Source: UKL13-2 sp031414695 | GTDB lineage: Bacteria; Pseudomonadota; Gammaproteobacteria; Burkholderiales; Usitatibacteraceae | Assembly: GCA_031414695.1 (NCBI GenBank) | Contig: JANNWG010000049.1 | Coordinates: 1-43,709, forward strand | Reading direction: 5' to 3' | Length of the DNA: 43,709 nucleotides | Part shown: positions 1 to 8,120 of the stretch, piece by piece | Layout of the letters: every line of letters starts with the position of its first letter | Position numbering within the stretch: the first letter of the stretch is position 1 | Notes under the pieces: generated by a model | What the model was told of the DNA's origin: nothing | The model's input: the letters and a program-made list of their open reading frames with translations, nothing else | Databases searched by the model: none | Program-made: the position numbers and the translations under genes

Positions 1-1
1 G

Positions 2-55
2 CCACTGCGCATTCTAGAAGGGTTCAACAAACGGCTCGCTCAGCATCGCCAATAG
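2..55 (+). CDS. Possible C-terminal tail of an upstream gene
   Basis: The frame starting at base 2 is open from the window edge to a TAG at 53-55 and would encode the last 17 residues of a protein (PLRILEGFNKRLAQHRQ). The composition, with arginine, glutamine and a short amphipathic stretch, is plausible for a protein end, but 17 codons cannot be assigned to a family. Bases 56-154 hold no gene that I can see. If the tail is real, the gene converges on anmK. Confidence 0.25.
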   Translation, partial: PLRILEGFNKRLAQHRQ

Positions 56-154
56 GGATTGTAAGTCAGTTTAATAAGCTTGGGTTTTTGTCTATTTCAA
101 CCTGTTGCAGTCACAATATGTTGATGAGCATTGTGCATTAAGTCTGATGAAAGG

Positions 155-1363
155 CTACGTCGCAAACGAAATCTTGCCCATTGCGACAGACGGTATGCCG
201 CGTCGCGCGCCAAAATCTGATGCGCCACCAGCAATGGTTTCATTGGCGAGCACGGCGAAGAGTACGGCTTCTTTTGCGTCGCCCGATATGCCGAGCGCAT
301 CGGTGGTTGAAAAATGGCAGGGCAATAATTTCTTAAGCGTTTCCACTAGCAAAGGATTGTGCGCGCCACCACCGGAAAGATAGATCGTGAAATCGGCGAG
401 CGCATAATTTGTTGATGTCAGCGCCGCCAATATTGCCTCTGCAATCGTCTCGGCACTAAATTGTGTGAGGGTAGCGAGTAAATTTTTTGCGGGAATTTGT
501 AGCGTGTCAGTTTGGCGCTGTGCGACAGATACATATTCTCGACTGAAAAGTTCGGGGCCGGTTGTTTTTGGGAATGGCAGCTTAAAAAACGGATGTGCTT
601 TTAATGCCGCAAGCAGTGGCAAATTAACTTGCCCCGCAAGCGCCAGCGCCGCATCTTTATCATATGCAAGCGGCGAGAAATATTCGCGCGTGACGCTATC
701 GAGCAAAGTATTACCAGGGCCAGTGTCAGTTACAAACACGTTTTCGGCATTCATGCTTGCTGGTAGGTAGGTGAAATTAGCAATGCCGCCCATGTTGAGC
801 AAGATACGGCTCTCGCCTTGTTTGCCAAACAAAAAATAATCGCCGTACACCGCTAGGGGCGCGCCCTCGCCGCCCGCTGCCACATGCTTTTGGCGAAAAT
901 CCGAAATGGTGGTGATGCCAGTGCAGACTGCGATGTGACACCCGTCGCCGATCTGCAAGGTCGCATTGGAAAACTTCGCTAATCCGTGCAGCGATTTGGG
1001 CGCGTGCATCACGGTTTGTCCGTGCGATGCTATCGCGTCAATGGTGTCAGCCGCCACGCCCCAGCGGTTGAGGCAATCTAAAATCATATCGGCATGAAGG
1101 CTGCCAAGCCACGCATTGAGCAGCGTTAAATGCTGAAAATTGATAGTCTCTTTTGCAAACACGCGACGTATCTCATTTTTAATATCGTCGATGTAGGTGA
1201 CAGTATCGAAATGCACCACAGTGACGCGCGTGGTTTCACCCGCGCCAGACACCTCACACAACGCCACGTCTAATCCATCGAGCGATGTGCCCGACATTAA
1301 CCCGATAATGCGACGACTTGGTTTTAATGCGGCTTGATAGAGCAACTCGATGTTTTTATTCAT
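155..1363 (-). CDS. anmK: Anhydro-N-acetylmuramic acid kinase
   Basis: AnmK phosphorylates 1,6-anhydro-MurNAc while opening the anhydro ring, giving MurNAc-6-phosphate in cytosolic peptidoglycan recycling. The 402-residue protein has the family N-terminal nucleotide-binding signature GLMSGTSLDG near residues 21-30, the DAIASHGQT block in the middle of the N-terminal half, the LLNMGGIANFT and DTGPGNTLLD motifs of the ASKHA-fold kinase, and the LSGGGAHNP motif near the C-terminus. The length is slightly above the usual 370-400. It is the last gene of a minus-strand run that begins with ilvE, 60 bp after the DUF1684 gene, and has no obvious ribosome binding site of its own. The start was chosen as the ATG 20 codons before the signature. 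No murQ or other recycling partner lies in the window. Confidence 0.95.
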   Translation of the reverse strand: MNKNIELLYQAALKPSRRIIGLMSGTSLDGLDVALCEVSGAGETTRVTVVHFDTVTYIDDIKNEIRRVFAKETINFQHLTLLNAWLGSLHADMILDCLNRWGVAADTIDAIASHGQTVMHAPKSLHGLAKFSNATLQIGDGCHIAVCTGITTISDFRQKHVAAGGEGAPLAVYGDYFLFGKQGESRILLNMGGIANFTYLPASMNAENVFVTDTGPGNTLLDSVTREYFSPLAYDKDAALALAGQVNLPLLAALKAHPFFKLPFPKTTGPELFSREYVSVAQRQTDTLQIPAKNLLATLTQFSAETIAEAILAALTSTNYALADFTIYLSGGGAHNPLLVETLKKLLPCHFSTTDALGISGDAKEAVLFAVLANETIAGGASDFGARRGIPSVAMGKISFAT

Positions 1364-1423
1364 TGTGCATTGTTATAGAACGGGTAAATAATAACGTCAA
1401 GCAAAAACGCGTCTGCTTTCAAA

Positions 1424-2377
1424 TTACATCTTTAAATACTTCTCCCCTGCTTCAATCTTAACGCGCAAAATATTTTGCTTTGGCGGCAGTGGGCAGGTGG
1501 TGAATTCTGAAAAAGCGCAGGGCGGATTGTAGGCGCGGTTGAAGTCTAGCCAAAATGGTTTATTAGGCTCAGGTTTTTTCTCAACGGCTAAAAAACGGGA
1601 GGGACGATAAGTGGTGTCACCCGATGTTTTGTCGCGCATGACAAAAAATAATCCTTCGCCATCGCCGACAGCATCAAGCTTATGTTTTACGCCATTTAAT
1701 TTGAATTCAACATACCCTGGCGATGGCTCGTCAGAGACTTCGTCGAGCACATTCACAATGGGAATTGTTTTACCCGGTGGGTATGGAATGTACTTCGCTT
1801 CTACACGAAATTTTGCAGCAGGTTGATACCATTGACGGCCTTTGAAATTTGCCCGTACCGCTGATTTATTATCCGCGAGTCGCAATATGTATTTGCCATC
1901 GCGCGCAATAACGTGCATGGCGATATTCTCAATGGCGACCCAATCACGTTTGTCAGTGGATGTGCCCAGTACGCGAGGGCTCTCGATAGGCTTGGCGTCG
2001 GCAGTCCAAGTCGTGCCTGCGGCGAGCGTTAATGTGACTGATTTAGCGGCTTCATCAACGGTAATAACACCTAAACGCGATGGCCCCACGCCTTTTAATT
2101 CAGCTGGAAATACGATGTCGTTGTCTGCGCCCGTGCCGAAGGTATTCGCGCCCGGTTTCATCACAAATCGGCCGGCTAACGTAAGCCAGCCGTTATCGCG
2201 TTTTAATGATTGCCCGACACGATCACGCCATGCTTCAAGGTCAGCAACAACATCCAAATCAAGCTCTTGGGTGTGCATCGTTTTTTTAGCCGGTACCGAT
2301 TTTTTTTCAACTGCCGCCCACGCCACATTGATCAAAATGGTGGATAGGACTATGGTTAAGGTGAGTAAATATTTCAT
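1424..2377 (-). CDS. Secreted DUF1684 family protein
   Basis: The 317-residue protein starts with a clear signal peptide: two charged residues, then a hydrophobic stretch ending in AWA-A near residue 22, so it should be exported to the periplasm. The mature part carries the hallmarks of the DUF1684 family: an N-terminal LEAWR...RDNGWLTLAG block, and near the C-terminus the DFNRAYNPPCAF and CPLPPKQN blocks followed by IEAGEK. The biochemical role is not established; conserved Cys and Asn-Pro-Pro in the C-terminal block suggest a binding or catalytic site. A good AGGAG site precedes the ATG, and the gene begins 9 bp after the waaF stop, so the two are probably co-transcribed. A link to envelope biogenesis is only suggested by the neighbour. 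Confidence 0.85.
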   Translation of the reverse strand: MKYLLTLTIVLSTILINVAWAAVEKKSVPAKKTMHTQELDLDVVADLEAWRDRVGQSLKRDNGWLTLAGRFVMKPGANTFGTGADNDIVFPAELKGVGPSRLGVITVDEAAKSVTLTLAAGTTWTADAKPIESPRVLGTSTDKRDWVAIENIAMHVIARDGKYILRLADNKSAVRANFKGRQWYQPAAKFRVEAKYIPYPPGKTIPIVNVLDEVSDEPSPGYVEFKLNGVKHKLDAVGDGEGLFFVMRDKTSGDTTYRPSRFLAVEKKPEPNKPFWLDFNRAYNPPCAFSEFTTCPLPPKQNILRVKIEAGEKYLKM

Positions 2378-2386
2378 TTGAAACTC

Positions 2387-3403
2387 CTAGTGGCTTTTAT
2401 GCAATTGAGATTCGACCACGCTCGGCGCGAGGTCGTTCATACAGCGAAAATGTCCGAGTGGGCAAACCCGTTTGAAACAGGGACTACAGTCAAGTTTAAG
2501 CCAAACAATCTGCGCGCGTGCTGACAAGGGCGGCGTGAAGGTGGGCGACGAGGAGCCGTAGAGTGCCACAACAGGCACATCAACTGCGGCGGCTATGTGC
2601 ATGAGCCCTGAATCATTGGTGACGACATTGGCCGCCAAACTTAATAAATCAATGGCTTCACTAAGGCTAGTTTTGCCAGTTAGATTTTTACAACGATGGT
2701 TGGTGAGCGCGTTGATTTCTTCAGCAGTATCCATGTCACCTTTACCGCCGAATAACCAAACTTGTTCGCCACGTGCTAATTGTTGATTCGCAAGTACAGC
2801 AAAATGTTTGGGGGGCCAGCGTTTCGCCACACCATACTCAGCGCCTGGACACAACGCTAAAATAGGAAACTCTATATCTAGCGTGTGTTTTGAGAGCATT
2901 TTGTCTCGAACGGCAATATCCACGGCTAGTTTTGGATTAGCAAATAACGCTTGTGGTTGTGTTGGTGGTGTGGATTTCGTCTCGGTTAGCCATTGAAACC
3001 GTGCTGCCATCGTTGGCAGCAATGCCTCATCCAGATCACGACAATCATTGATAAGCCAGCCGCGCTTTTCGCCGCGATAGCCCGTAATGGCGGGAATGCC
3101 GGCGTGCCAAGGAATCAATGCACTTTTGAATGAATTAGGCAGCACATAGGCGTGGTCATAGCGATATTGCTTTAGTGACATACCAAATGCGCGACGATCC
3201 AATAAGCGCAGCTGACCATGCGCGAATGGATTTTCCATCACCATATCAACTTCGAGCATGCGTTCATATACAGGCATCACCCAACTTGGCGCGACAACAT
3301 CAATCGTAGCGGCTGGATTAAGCGACTTTATACGCATCAATAACGGTTGAGACAACACCGCGTCCCCTATCCACGCGGGAGCAACAATGAGAATGCGCTT
3401 CAC
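2387..3403 (-). CDS. waaF: ADP-heptose:LPS heptosyltransferase II
   Basis: WaaF transfers the second L-glycero-D-manno-heptose to the inner core of lipopolysaccharide on the cytoplasmic face of the inner membrane. The 338-residue GT9 protein has the N-terminal ILIVAPAWIGDAVLSQPL motif (residues 4-21), the family GYRGEKRGWL segment near residue 110, and the C-terminal nucleotide-sugar site VTNDSGLMHIAAA near residue 263, followed by VALYGSSSP. Length and motifs fit the type II enzyme better than WaaC. It follows the small zinc-finger gene by 13 bp and precedes the DUF1684 gene by 9 bp, so it sits inside an operon that starts with ilvE. The ilvE / zinc-finger / waaF order is a familiar betaproteobacterial arrangement. 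Confidence 0.93.
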   Translation of the reverse strand: MKRILIVAPAWIGDAVLSQPLLMRIKSLNPAATIDVVAPSWVMPVYERMLEVDMVMENPFAHGQLRLLDRRAFGMSLKQYRYDHAYVLPNSFKSALIPWHAGIPAITGYRGEKRGWLINDCRDLDEALLPTMAARFQWLTETKSTPPTQPQALFANPKLAVDIAVRDKMLSKHTLDIEFPILALCPGAEYGVAKRWPPKHFAVLANQQLARGEQVWLFGGKGDMDTAEEINALTNHRCKNLTGKTSLSEAIDLLSLAANVVTNDSGLMHIAAAVDVPVVALYGSSSPTFTPPLSARAQIVWLKLDCSPCFKRVCPLGHFRCMNDLAPSVVESQLHKSH

Positions 3404-3416
3404 AGCTTGTTACGAA

Positions 3417-3620
3417 TCAATGCGCCGCGCCGCGTGCGCCGTGAAATTGATACAACGTGCCGCAATACGGGCACTTCGCTTCGCCCGTGGTGGTCACATC
3501 AATAAACACACGCGGATGTGCATCCCACAATTTCATCGACTGCATTGGACAATGTAACGGCAAATCACTTGCCGTTACATTGATAACTTTTAGCTTTAAT
3601 TCGGTCGGCGCACTCATCAC
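3417..3620 (-). CDS. CHCC-type zinc-finger protein
   Basis: A 67-residue protein with one Cys near residue 24 (LHCP), a His at 35 (WDAHPRV), and the pair KCPYCGTLY near residues 50-58. This is the zinc-ribbon pattern of the small zf-CHCC family, related to the zinc-binding part of the mitochondrial complex I subunit NDUFS6. The bacterial proteins have no firmly assigned function; by family analogy it binds one zinc ion, possibly as an assembly or accessory protein. It lies 7 bp after ilvE and 13 bp before waaF, in the same orientation, and is almost certainly co-transcribed with both. The short length is normal for the family. Confidence 0.85.
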   Translation of the reverse strand: MMSAPTELKLKVINVTASDLPLHCPMQSMKLWDAHPRVFIDVTTTGEAKCPYCGTLYQFHGARGAAH

Positions 3621-3627
3621 TCAGCTC

Positions 3628-4560
3628 TCATTTCACTGGCGTGAGCCATGAGTGATATTTCGCATTGCGGCCATAGACAATATCGAAAAATGCTGACTGC
3701 AATTTTTCGGTAATTGGCCCACGTTTGCCTTCGCCTATGATGCGCCGATCAAGTTCACGAATTGGCGTGACTTCAGCTGCGGTGCCAGTAAAAAACGCTT
3801 CATCCGCGATATACACATCATCGCGCGTGATTTTGCGGGCCTCTACTTCGATACCTAAATCCTTGCACACCGTTTGAATAGATCGCATGGTGATACCGTC
3901 GAGTGCAGAGGTAAGTTCGGGCGTATAAATTTTGCCGTCGCGAATGATAAATAAATTTTCACCTGCGCCTTCGGCGACATAGCCTTCGGTATCAAGCAGC
4001 AGCGCTTCATCGTAGCCGTGATCCACCGCTTCGTTATTTGCCAAAATGGAGTTGGCATAAGTGGAGGACACTTTCGCGCGTGGCATGGTGACATTGACAT
4101 GGTGACGCGCATATGAGGAAGTCTTTACGCGTATGCCGTTTTTAAGACCATCTTCACCTAGGTATGCGCCCCAAGGCCATGCCGCAATGGCAATGTGCAC
4201 CTTGGAACCCTTAGGGGAAACCCCCATTTTTTCCGAGCCGTAGTAGGCAAGTGGGCGCAAATAACAGCTTTCAAGGTTATTTTCACGCACCACCAAACGC
4301 ATGGCTTCCATGACTTCAGTCATCGTAAATGGCATCGCCATTTGATAGATTTTGGCTGAATTAAAGAGCCGTTTGGTATGCGCTTCAAGTCTAAAAATAG
4401 CGGTGCCAAGCGTCGCATCTTCAGTCTTGTAGGCGCGAATACCTTCAAATACGGCAAGACCATAATGCAGCGAATGCGTAAGTACGTGCGTAGTGGCATC
4501 TCGCCAAGGTATTAGTTTGCCATCAGCCCAGATAAGGCCGTCGCGATCTGACATCGACAT
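3628..4560 (-). CDS. ilvE: Branched-chain amino acid aminotransferase
   Basis: IlvE is the PLP enzyme that moves an amino group between glutamate and the 2-oxo acids of leucine, isoleucine and valine, the last step of their synthesis. The 310-residue fold type IV protein shows the N-terminal LHYGLAVFEGIRAY block (residues 31-44), the PLP lysine in PRAKVSSTYANS near residue 160, the EGAGENLFII block near 200, and the GITMRSIQ phosphate-binding block. The length is standard. It is the first gene of a minus-strand operon and is divergent from the adenylate cyclase gene across a 194-bp spacer. An AAGGAGACG ribosome site precedes the ATG on the minus strand. Confidence 0.96.
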   Translation of the reverse strand: MSMSDRDGLIWADGKLIPWRDATTHVLTHSLHYGLAVFEGIRAYKTEDATLGTAIFRLEAHTKRLFNSAKIYQMAMPFTMTEVMEAMRLVVRENNLESCYLRPLAYYGSEKMGVSPKGSKVHIAIAAWPWGAYLGEDGLKNGIRVKTSSYARHHVNVTMPRAKVSSTYANSILANNEAVDHGYDEALLLDTEGYVAEGAGENLFIIRDGKIYTPELTSALDGITMRSIQTVCKDLGIEVEARKITRDDVYIADEAFFTGTAAEVTPIRELDRRIIGEGKRGPITEKLQSAFFDIVYGRNAKYHSWLTPVK

Positions 4561-4754
4561 GAAATACGTCTCCTTTATATAATAAATTAGTTTAGCTTAA
4601 TCTGGCTAGGCTCAGTGCGCCAACGCACACACCCTATGTAATAATCAAACAAGACGCAATAATAAAAATTATCTCTATCTCAACTAAACAACATTTAATT
4701 CACGCATTGCGCGCATCGTAATTATTATGTGATGAGCAATTAACAGGGGGCGTT
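4561..4754. promoter_or_regulatory. Divergent promoter region ilvE / adenylate cyclase
   Basis: This 194-bp AT-rich spacer separates two divergent genes and must hold both promoters. A short hairpin-forming repeat (GTGCG-CCAA-CGCAC) lies near 4613-4627. The cyclase start is TTG at 4755, preceded by the purine run AGGGGG at 4745-4750. A single TGTGA half-site near 4730 has no matching second half, so I do not call a CRP site. Confidence 0.5.
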
Positions 4755-6065
4755 TTGGCTGAACTAGATTCTAAGCAGTACGCAAGTAGCCTAATGATGA
4801 ACAAAGAGGGCATGCTCTCGGCGGATCAAAAGCTATCAGGCGACATGCTGCTCTTCGCCAGCGGGCTAATGATGTTCGCCTCAGTTTTATGGTTGGCCAT
4901 TTATTGGAGTTTGGGTCAGCGCTTCTCCACCACCATCCCGCTCGTTTTCCAAGGTCTATGCGGCATATCAATGGCGGTGTTTTATCGCAAGCGGCATTTG
5001 GCACCATTTTGCGTCATGCAGCTATCGCTCTTTTTATTCACACCGTTTGTGTTGCAATGGTCAATTGGTAATTTCGTTAATGCGAGCGGCGTATCGCTCT
5101 GGGCACTACTTGCACCGGTCGGTGCTATCGTTATTCTAGGCACTCGTGAATCTGTGCCTTGGTTTATTGCCTATATCTTCATGACCGCCTTATCTGGCAT
5201 GTTTGATTATGTGTTGCAGTGGGATACTAAGCAGTTTGAAATGAAGACTGTGGCCGTCTTCTTTGTACTAAATTTTGTGTCTATTTCAGCGATGGTTTAT
5301 GTCTTACTCTGGTATTTTTCGCGTGAAAAAAATAAACTCAAAATGGCGATTGACGCCAAAAGTCACGCCATCTCAACTGAAAAAGACTTATCAGACAGGC
5401 TACTCTTAAATATTCTGCCCAACGCCATTGCAGACCGCCTAAAACGACAGGAAACAAACATTGCTGATGGGCATGCCGATGTGACGGTAATGTTTGCCGA
5501 TATTGTGAATTTCACGCATTTGTCTGAGGAAATGTCGCCCAATGAAACAGTGCTGTTGCTCAACGATATATTTTCCGAGTTTGATAACGCGGCTGAGCGC
5601 CATGGCATAGAGAAAGTCAAAACGATTGGTGACGCCTACATGGCCGCTGGCGGCTTAACCGCCGGCGAAACACAATACGTTGACGCCATGGCTGAAATGG
5701 CCTTTGAAATGCAAACGTACGTTTCTCGCTATACGGCACCCAATGGTGAAGGCTTGTCGCTCAGGGTTGGCATCGCCACAGGACCTGTTGTTGCGGGTGT
5801 GATTGGTCGGCGCAAATTTAGCTATGACCTATGGGGCGACACCGTCAATATCGCCAGCCGCATGTGCAGTGAAGCGCTTCCAGGCTACATACAGGTTGAT
5901 TTGGTCACCTATCGTCGCTTGCACAATCGATTCCGTTTTGATGAAGCGCATCAAATTCAAGTGAAGGGCAAAGGCCCAATGCACGTCTACAACCTGCTCG
6001 GCAAAATCCGCACCCATGAAGACGCTACGGTTATACCGATCACCGAAGGTCAACACCGCGCGTAA
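4755..6065 (+). CDS. Membrane-anchored class III adenylate cyclase
   Basis: It makes cAMP from ATP at the inner membrane. Residues 1-28 are cytoplasmic and polar; about 30-190 form five or six transmembrane segments of an unassigned sensor region; 205-233 is the amphipathic signalling helix with the LLLNILPNAIADRL motif seen before many class III catalytic domains; 240-425 is the cyclase domain. The metal-binding aspartates are D249 (MFADIVNFT) and D293 (TIGDAY); K289 and the Asp in SYDLWGDTVNIASR fit adenine rather than guanine specificity. The start is TTG at 4755 with AGGGGG just upstream; an ATG at 4794 is the alternative and lacks a comparable site. The patatin gene follows after 20 bp, so the two are probably one transcript. 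The signal sensed by the membrane part is unknown. Confidence 0.9.
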   Translation: MAELDSKQYASSLMMNKEGMLSADQKLSGDMLLFASGLMMFASVLWLAIYWSLGQRFSTTIPLVFQGLCGISMAVFYRKRHLAPFCVMQLSLFLFTPFVLQWSIGNFVNASGVSLWALLAPVGAIVILGTRESVPWFIAYIFMTALSGMFDYVLQWDTKQFEMKTVAVFFVLNFVSISAMVYVLLWYFSREKNKLKMAIDAKSHAISTEKDLSDRLLLNILPNAIADRLKRQETNIADGHADVTVMFADIVNFTHLSEEMSPNETVLLLNDIFSEFDNAAERHGIEKVKTIGDAYMAAGGLTAGETQYVDAMAEMAFEMQTYVSRYTAPNGEGLSLRVGIATGPVVAGVIGRRKFSYDLWGDTVNIASRMCSEALPGYIQVDLVTYRRLHNRFRFDEAHQIQVKGKGPMHVYNLLGKIRTHEDATVIPITEGQHRA

Positions 6066-6085
6066 AACTTGAGAGGCATTGCACA

Positions 6086-7360
6086 TTGATCAACGCCGAC
6101 TCACCCATTGAGACAGCCATTGCATCTGATGCCATGCCACGCAACGACCGCCATGCTGGTGTGGCATTAGTTTTACAAGGCGGTGGCGCGCGCGCGGCGT
6201 ATCAAGCAGGTGTGTTAAAAGCTGTTTCTGAAGCACTCGGTCATCCTACGGCTAACCCATTCCCCATTATTGTGGGCACCTCTGCTGGCGCCATTAACGC
6301 CGCCATATTGGCAACTAATGCCGATAATTTTGCAAATGCAGTTAAGACGCTTGAAACGCTCTGGAGCGAAATAGAGCCCAATCATATTTACCGCACTGAT
6401 TTTATTGGCGTAGCACGCTGCAGCGCGCGCTGGTTATCGGCTTTTGTTTTTGGGGCATTGGCTAAAAATAAGCGCATCTCGCTGTTTGATAACAGCCCGC
6501 TGTATGCACTGTTATCGCGCGTCACGGATGCAGACCACATCGACGCACATTTACAAAATAACGCACTCAGTGCAGTTGCCGTTACAGCGTCCGGCTATAC
6601 CTCAGGGCAAAATTGCGCATTCTTCCAAGCTAATGCCAGCATTAACGGCTGGGTACGATCGCAACGCGTCGGGATACGCGTCGCGAAATTAGCGCCACAT
6701 CATTTGCTGGCCTCTTCCGCAATTCCGTTCGCATTTCCCGCTGTCAAAATAAACCGAGAATTTTTTGGCGATGGCTCAATTCGCCAGACCGCCCCCGTTA
6801 GCCCGGCGCTGCACTTGGGCGCATCTCGCATATTTGTCGTGGGCACGTCTAAATTAATTAAGGACTTTCCTTCGCGTACCCGTAGTGAGACCTACCCTTC
6901 ACTTGCACAAATCGCAGGCCACGCAATGTCGTCTATTTTTCTTGATTCACTTGCTACCGATATTGAACTACTCCAGCGCATAAACGCGACTGTTAGTTTA
7001 GTGGATGCGGCCACACTCAAAGCCGCAGGGGTAAATTTGCAGCGCGTTGATGTAATGGTTGCCTGCCCGGATCAACCACTCGAAAGCCAAGCACATCGGC
7101 ACGTCAAAAATCTTCCCACCACCATCCGATTTTTAATGCGCTCTATTGGCGCGATGCGAAAAGGTGGTGCGGTATTAGCAAGCTACTTATTGTTTGACAA
7201 ACACTATTGCCGCGCCTTAATTGAGATGGGCTATAACGACACAATCGCCCGACGTGATGAAATCGCTATCTTTTTTGACCCGAATGCCTGCCCGCTGCCA
7301 ACAGTGATTCCGGCTGTTAAATTTGACCCGCAATCGACGCAGAAAATGATGGCGAAGTAG
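6086..7360 (+). CDS. Patatin-like phospholipase
   Basis: A 424-residue patatin-domain lipid acyl hydrolase with a Ser-Asp dyad. The oxyanion loop is QGGGARAAYQAG at residues 31-42, the nucleophile is Ser66 in GTSAG (64-68), and the catalytic Asp is D229 in FGDGS. The SSAIPFAFPAV block just before it is typical of bacterial patatins. The C-terminal third resembles the extension found in a large proteobacterial subgroup and has no signal peptide or membrane segment, so the protein is probably cytosolic or peripherally bound. The start is TTG at 6086 with GAGAGG 9 bp upstream; an ATG at codon 17 is the alternative. It lies 20 bp after the adenylate cyclase, suggesting joint expression. Substrate unknown. 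Confidence 0.88.
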   Translation: MINADSPIETAIASDAMPRNDRHAGVALVLQGGGARAAYQAGVLKAVSEALGHPTANPFPIIVGTSAGAINAAILATNADNFANAVKTLETLWSEIEPNHIYRTDFIGVARCSARWLSAFVFGALAKNKRISLFDNSPLYALLSRVTDADHIDAHLQNNALSAVAVTASGYTSGQNCAFFQANASINGWVRSQRVGIRVAKLAPHHLLASSAIPFAFPAVKINREFFGDGSIRQTAPVSPALHLGASRIFVVGTSKLIKDFPSRTRSETYPSLAQIAGHAMSSIFLDSLATDIELLQRINATVSLVDAATLKAAGVNLQRVDVMVACPDQPLESQAHRHVKNLPTTIRFLMRSIGAMRKGGAVLASYLLFDKHYCRALIEMGYNDTIARRDEIAIFFDPNACPLPTVIPAVKFDPQSTQKMMAK

Positions 7361-7415
7361 TTTTTTTGGCTACATGGTGATTTTTTTATCCGTGTAATCC
7401 GTTGCTAAAGTCAAC

Positions 7416-8096
7416 TCACCCTATCAACAATATCGGTGATTGAAAACGCTTGACGATCCAATCCGCAATATCGCTAATCTCCTCCCCACACACCGCGTGT
7501 TGCATCGCGTATTCGCGCCACTCGACTTGGTAGCCGTGTGATTTGAGTTGTGCGGCTGAGGTGCGGGCGAGAGCTAGTGGCACAATCGGGTCTTGGGTAC
7601 CGTGCGCCATGAGGATGGGGATGTTGGCATTCGCTAATGATTTTTCTGCACCTAGTGAGTCAGCCAGCGTCAAGTACGTCGATAGCGCCAAGATGCCCGC
7701 CAATGGGGCAGTTTGGCGTAGTCCTGCTTGCAACGCAATCGCCCCTCCCTGCGAAAAGCCTGCCAGAATAATCTTGTCACTCGCGATACCACGCTCTATT
7801 TCACGCGCAATCAATGCATCAATTGCTGCTTGTGAAGCGCGCACGCCTTCTTCATCGGGTTTGCGCTCCAACTCTGCCATCGAAATATCGTACCAACCTG
7901 GCATGACGTGGCCGCCGTTTATGGTGATGGGGCGTGATGGCGCTTGCGGAAAAATAAAACGTAATGGTAAGTCGCTTGCGAGCCCTAGCTCTTTGACGAT
8001 GGGCACAAAGTCCCAGCAATCCGCGCCTAAGCCGTGCATCCAAATGACGCACCCTTTGGGGTTAATGCCTGTGTTTAATTCAAGATGTTCGATCAT
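7416..8096 (-). CDS. Carboxylesterase / phospholipase family alpha/beta hydrolase
   Basis: The 226-residue protein matches the small acyl-protein thioesterase-like carboxylesterases. It has the oxyanion-loop block WMHGLGADCWDF near residues 19-30, the nucleophile elbow GFSQGG near 112-117, a catalytic Asp in HGTQDPIVP near 170, and the final His in MQHAVCGEEI. Such enzymes cut short-chain esters and lysophospholipids and are cytosolic. It converges on the patatin gene with 55 bp between the stops, and starts 24 bp after the putA stop on the same strand, so it may be read from the putA transcript. There is no strong terminator visible between the convergent genes. Confidence 0.9.
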   Translation of the reverse strand: MIEHLELNTGINPKGCVIWMHGLGADCWDFVPIVKELGLASDLPLRFIFPQAPSRPITINGGHVMPGWYDISMAELERKPDEEGVRASQAAIDALIAREIERGIASDKIILAGFSQGGAIALQAGLRQTAPLAGILALSTYLTLADSLGAEKSLANANIPILMAHGTQDPIVPLALARTSAAQLKSHGYQVEWREYAMQHAVCGEEISDIADWIVKRFQSPILLIG

Positions 8097-8120
8097 GATG
8101 CTTTCTATTTTTTAAAATAA

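Noticed and set aside
1842..2381. A 179-codon plus-strand frame opposite the DUF1684 gene
   Set aside because: Antisense of a gene with a clear signal peptide and family motifs; no ribosome site or motif.
4725..4746. A CRP-like site before the adenylate cyclase
   Set aside because: Only one TGTGA half-site is present; the partner TCACA is not at the correct distance.
7361..7415. A terminator between the patatin and esterase genes
   Set aside because: There are T-runs but no GC-rich stem of useful length.
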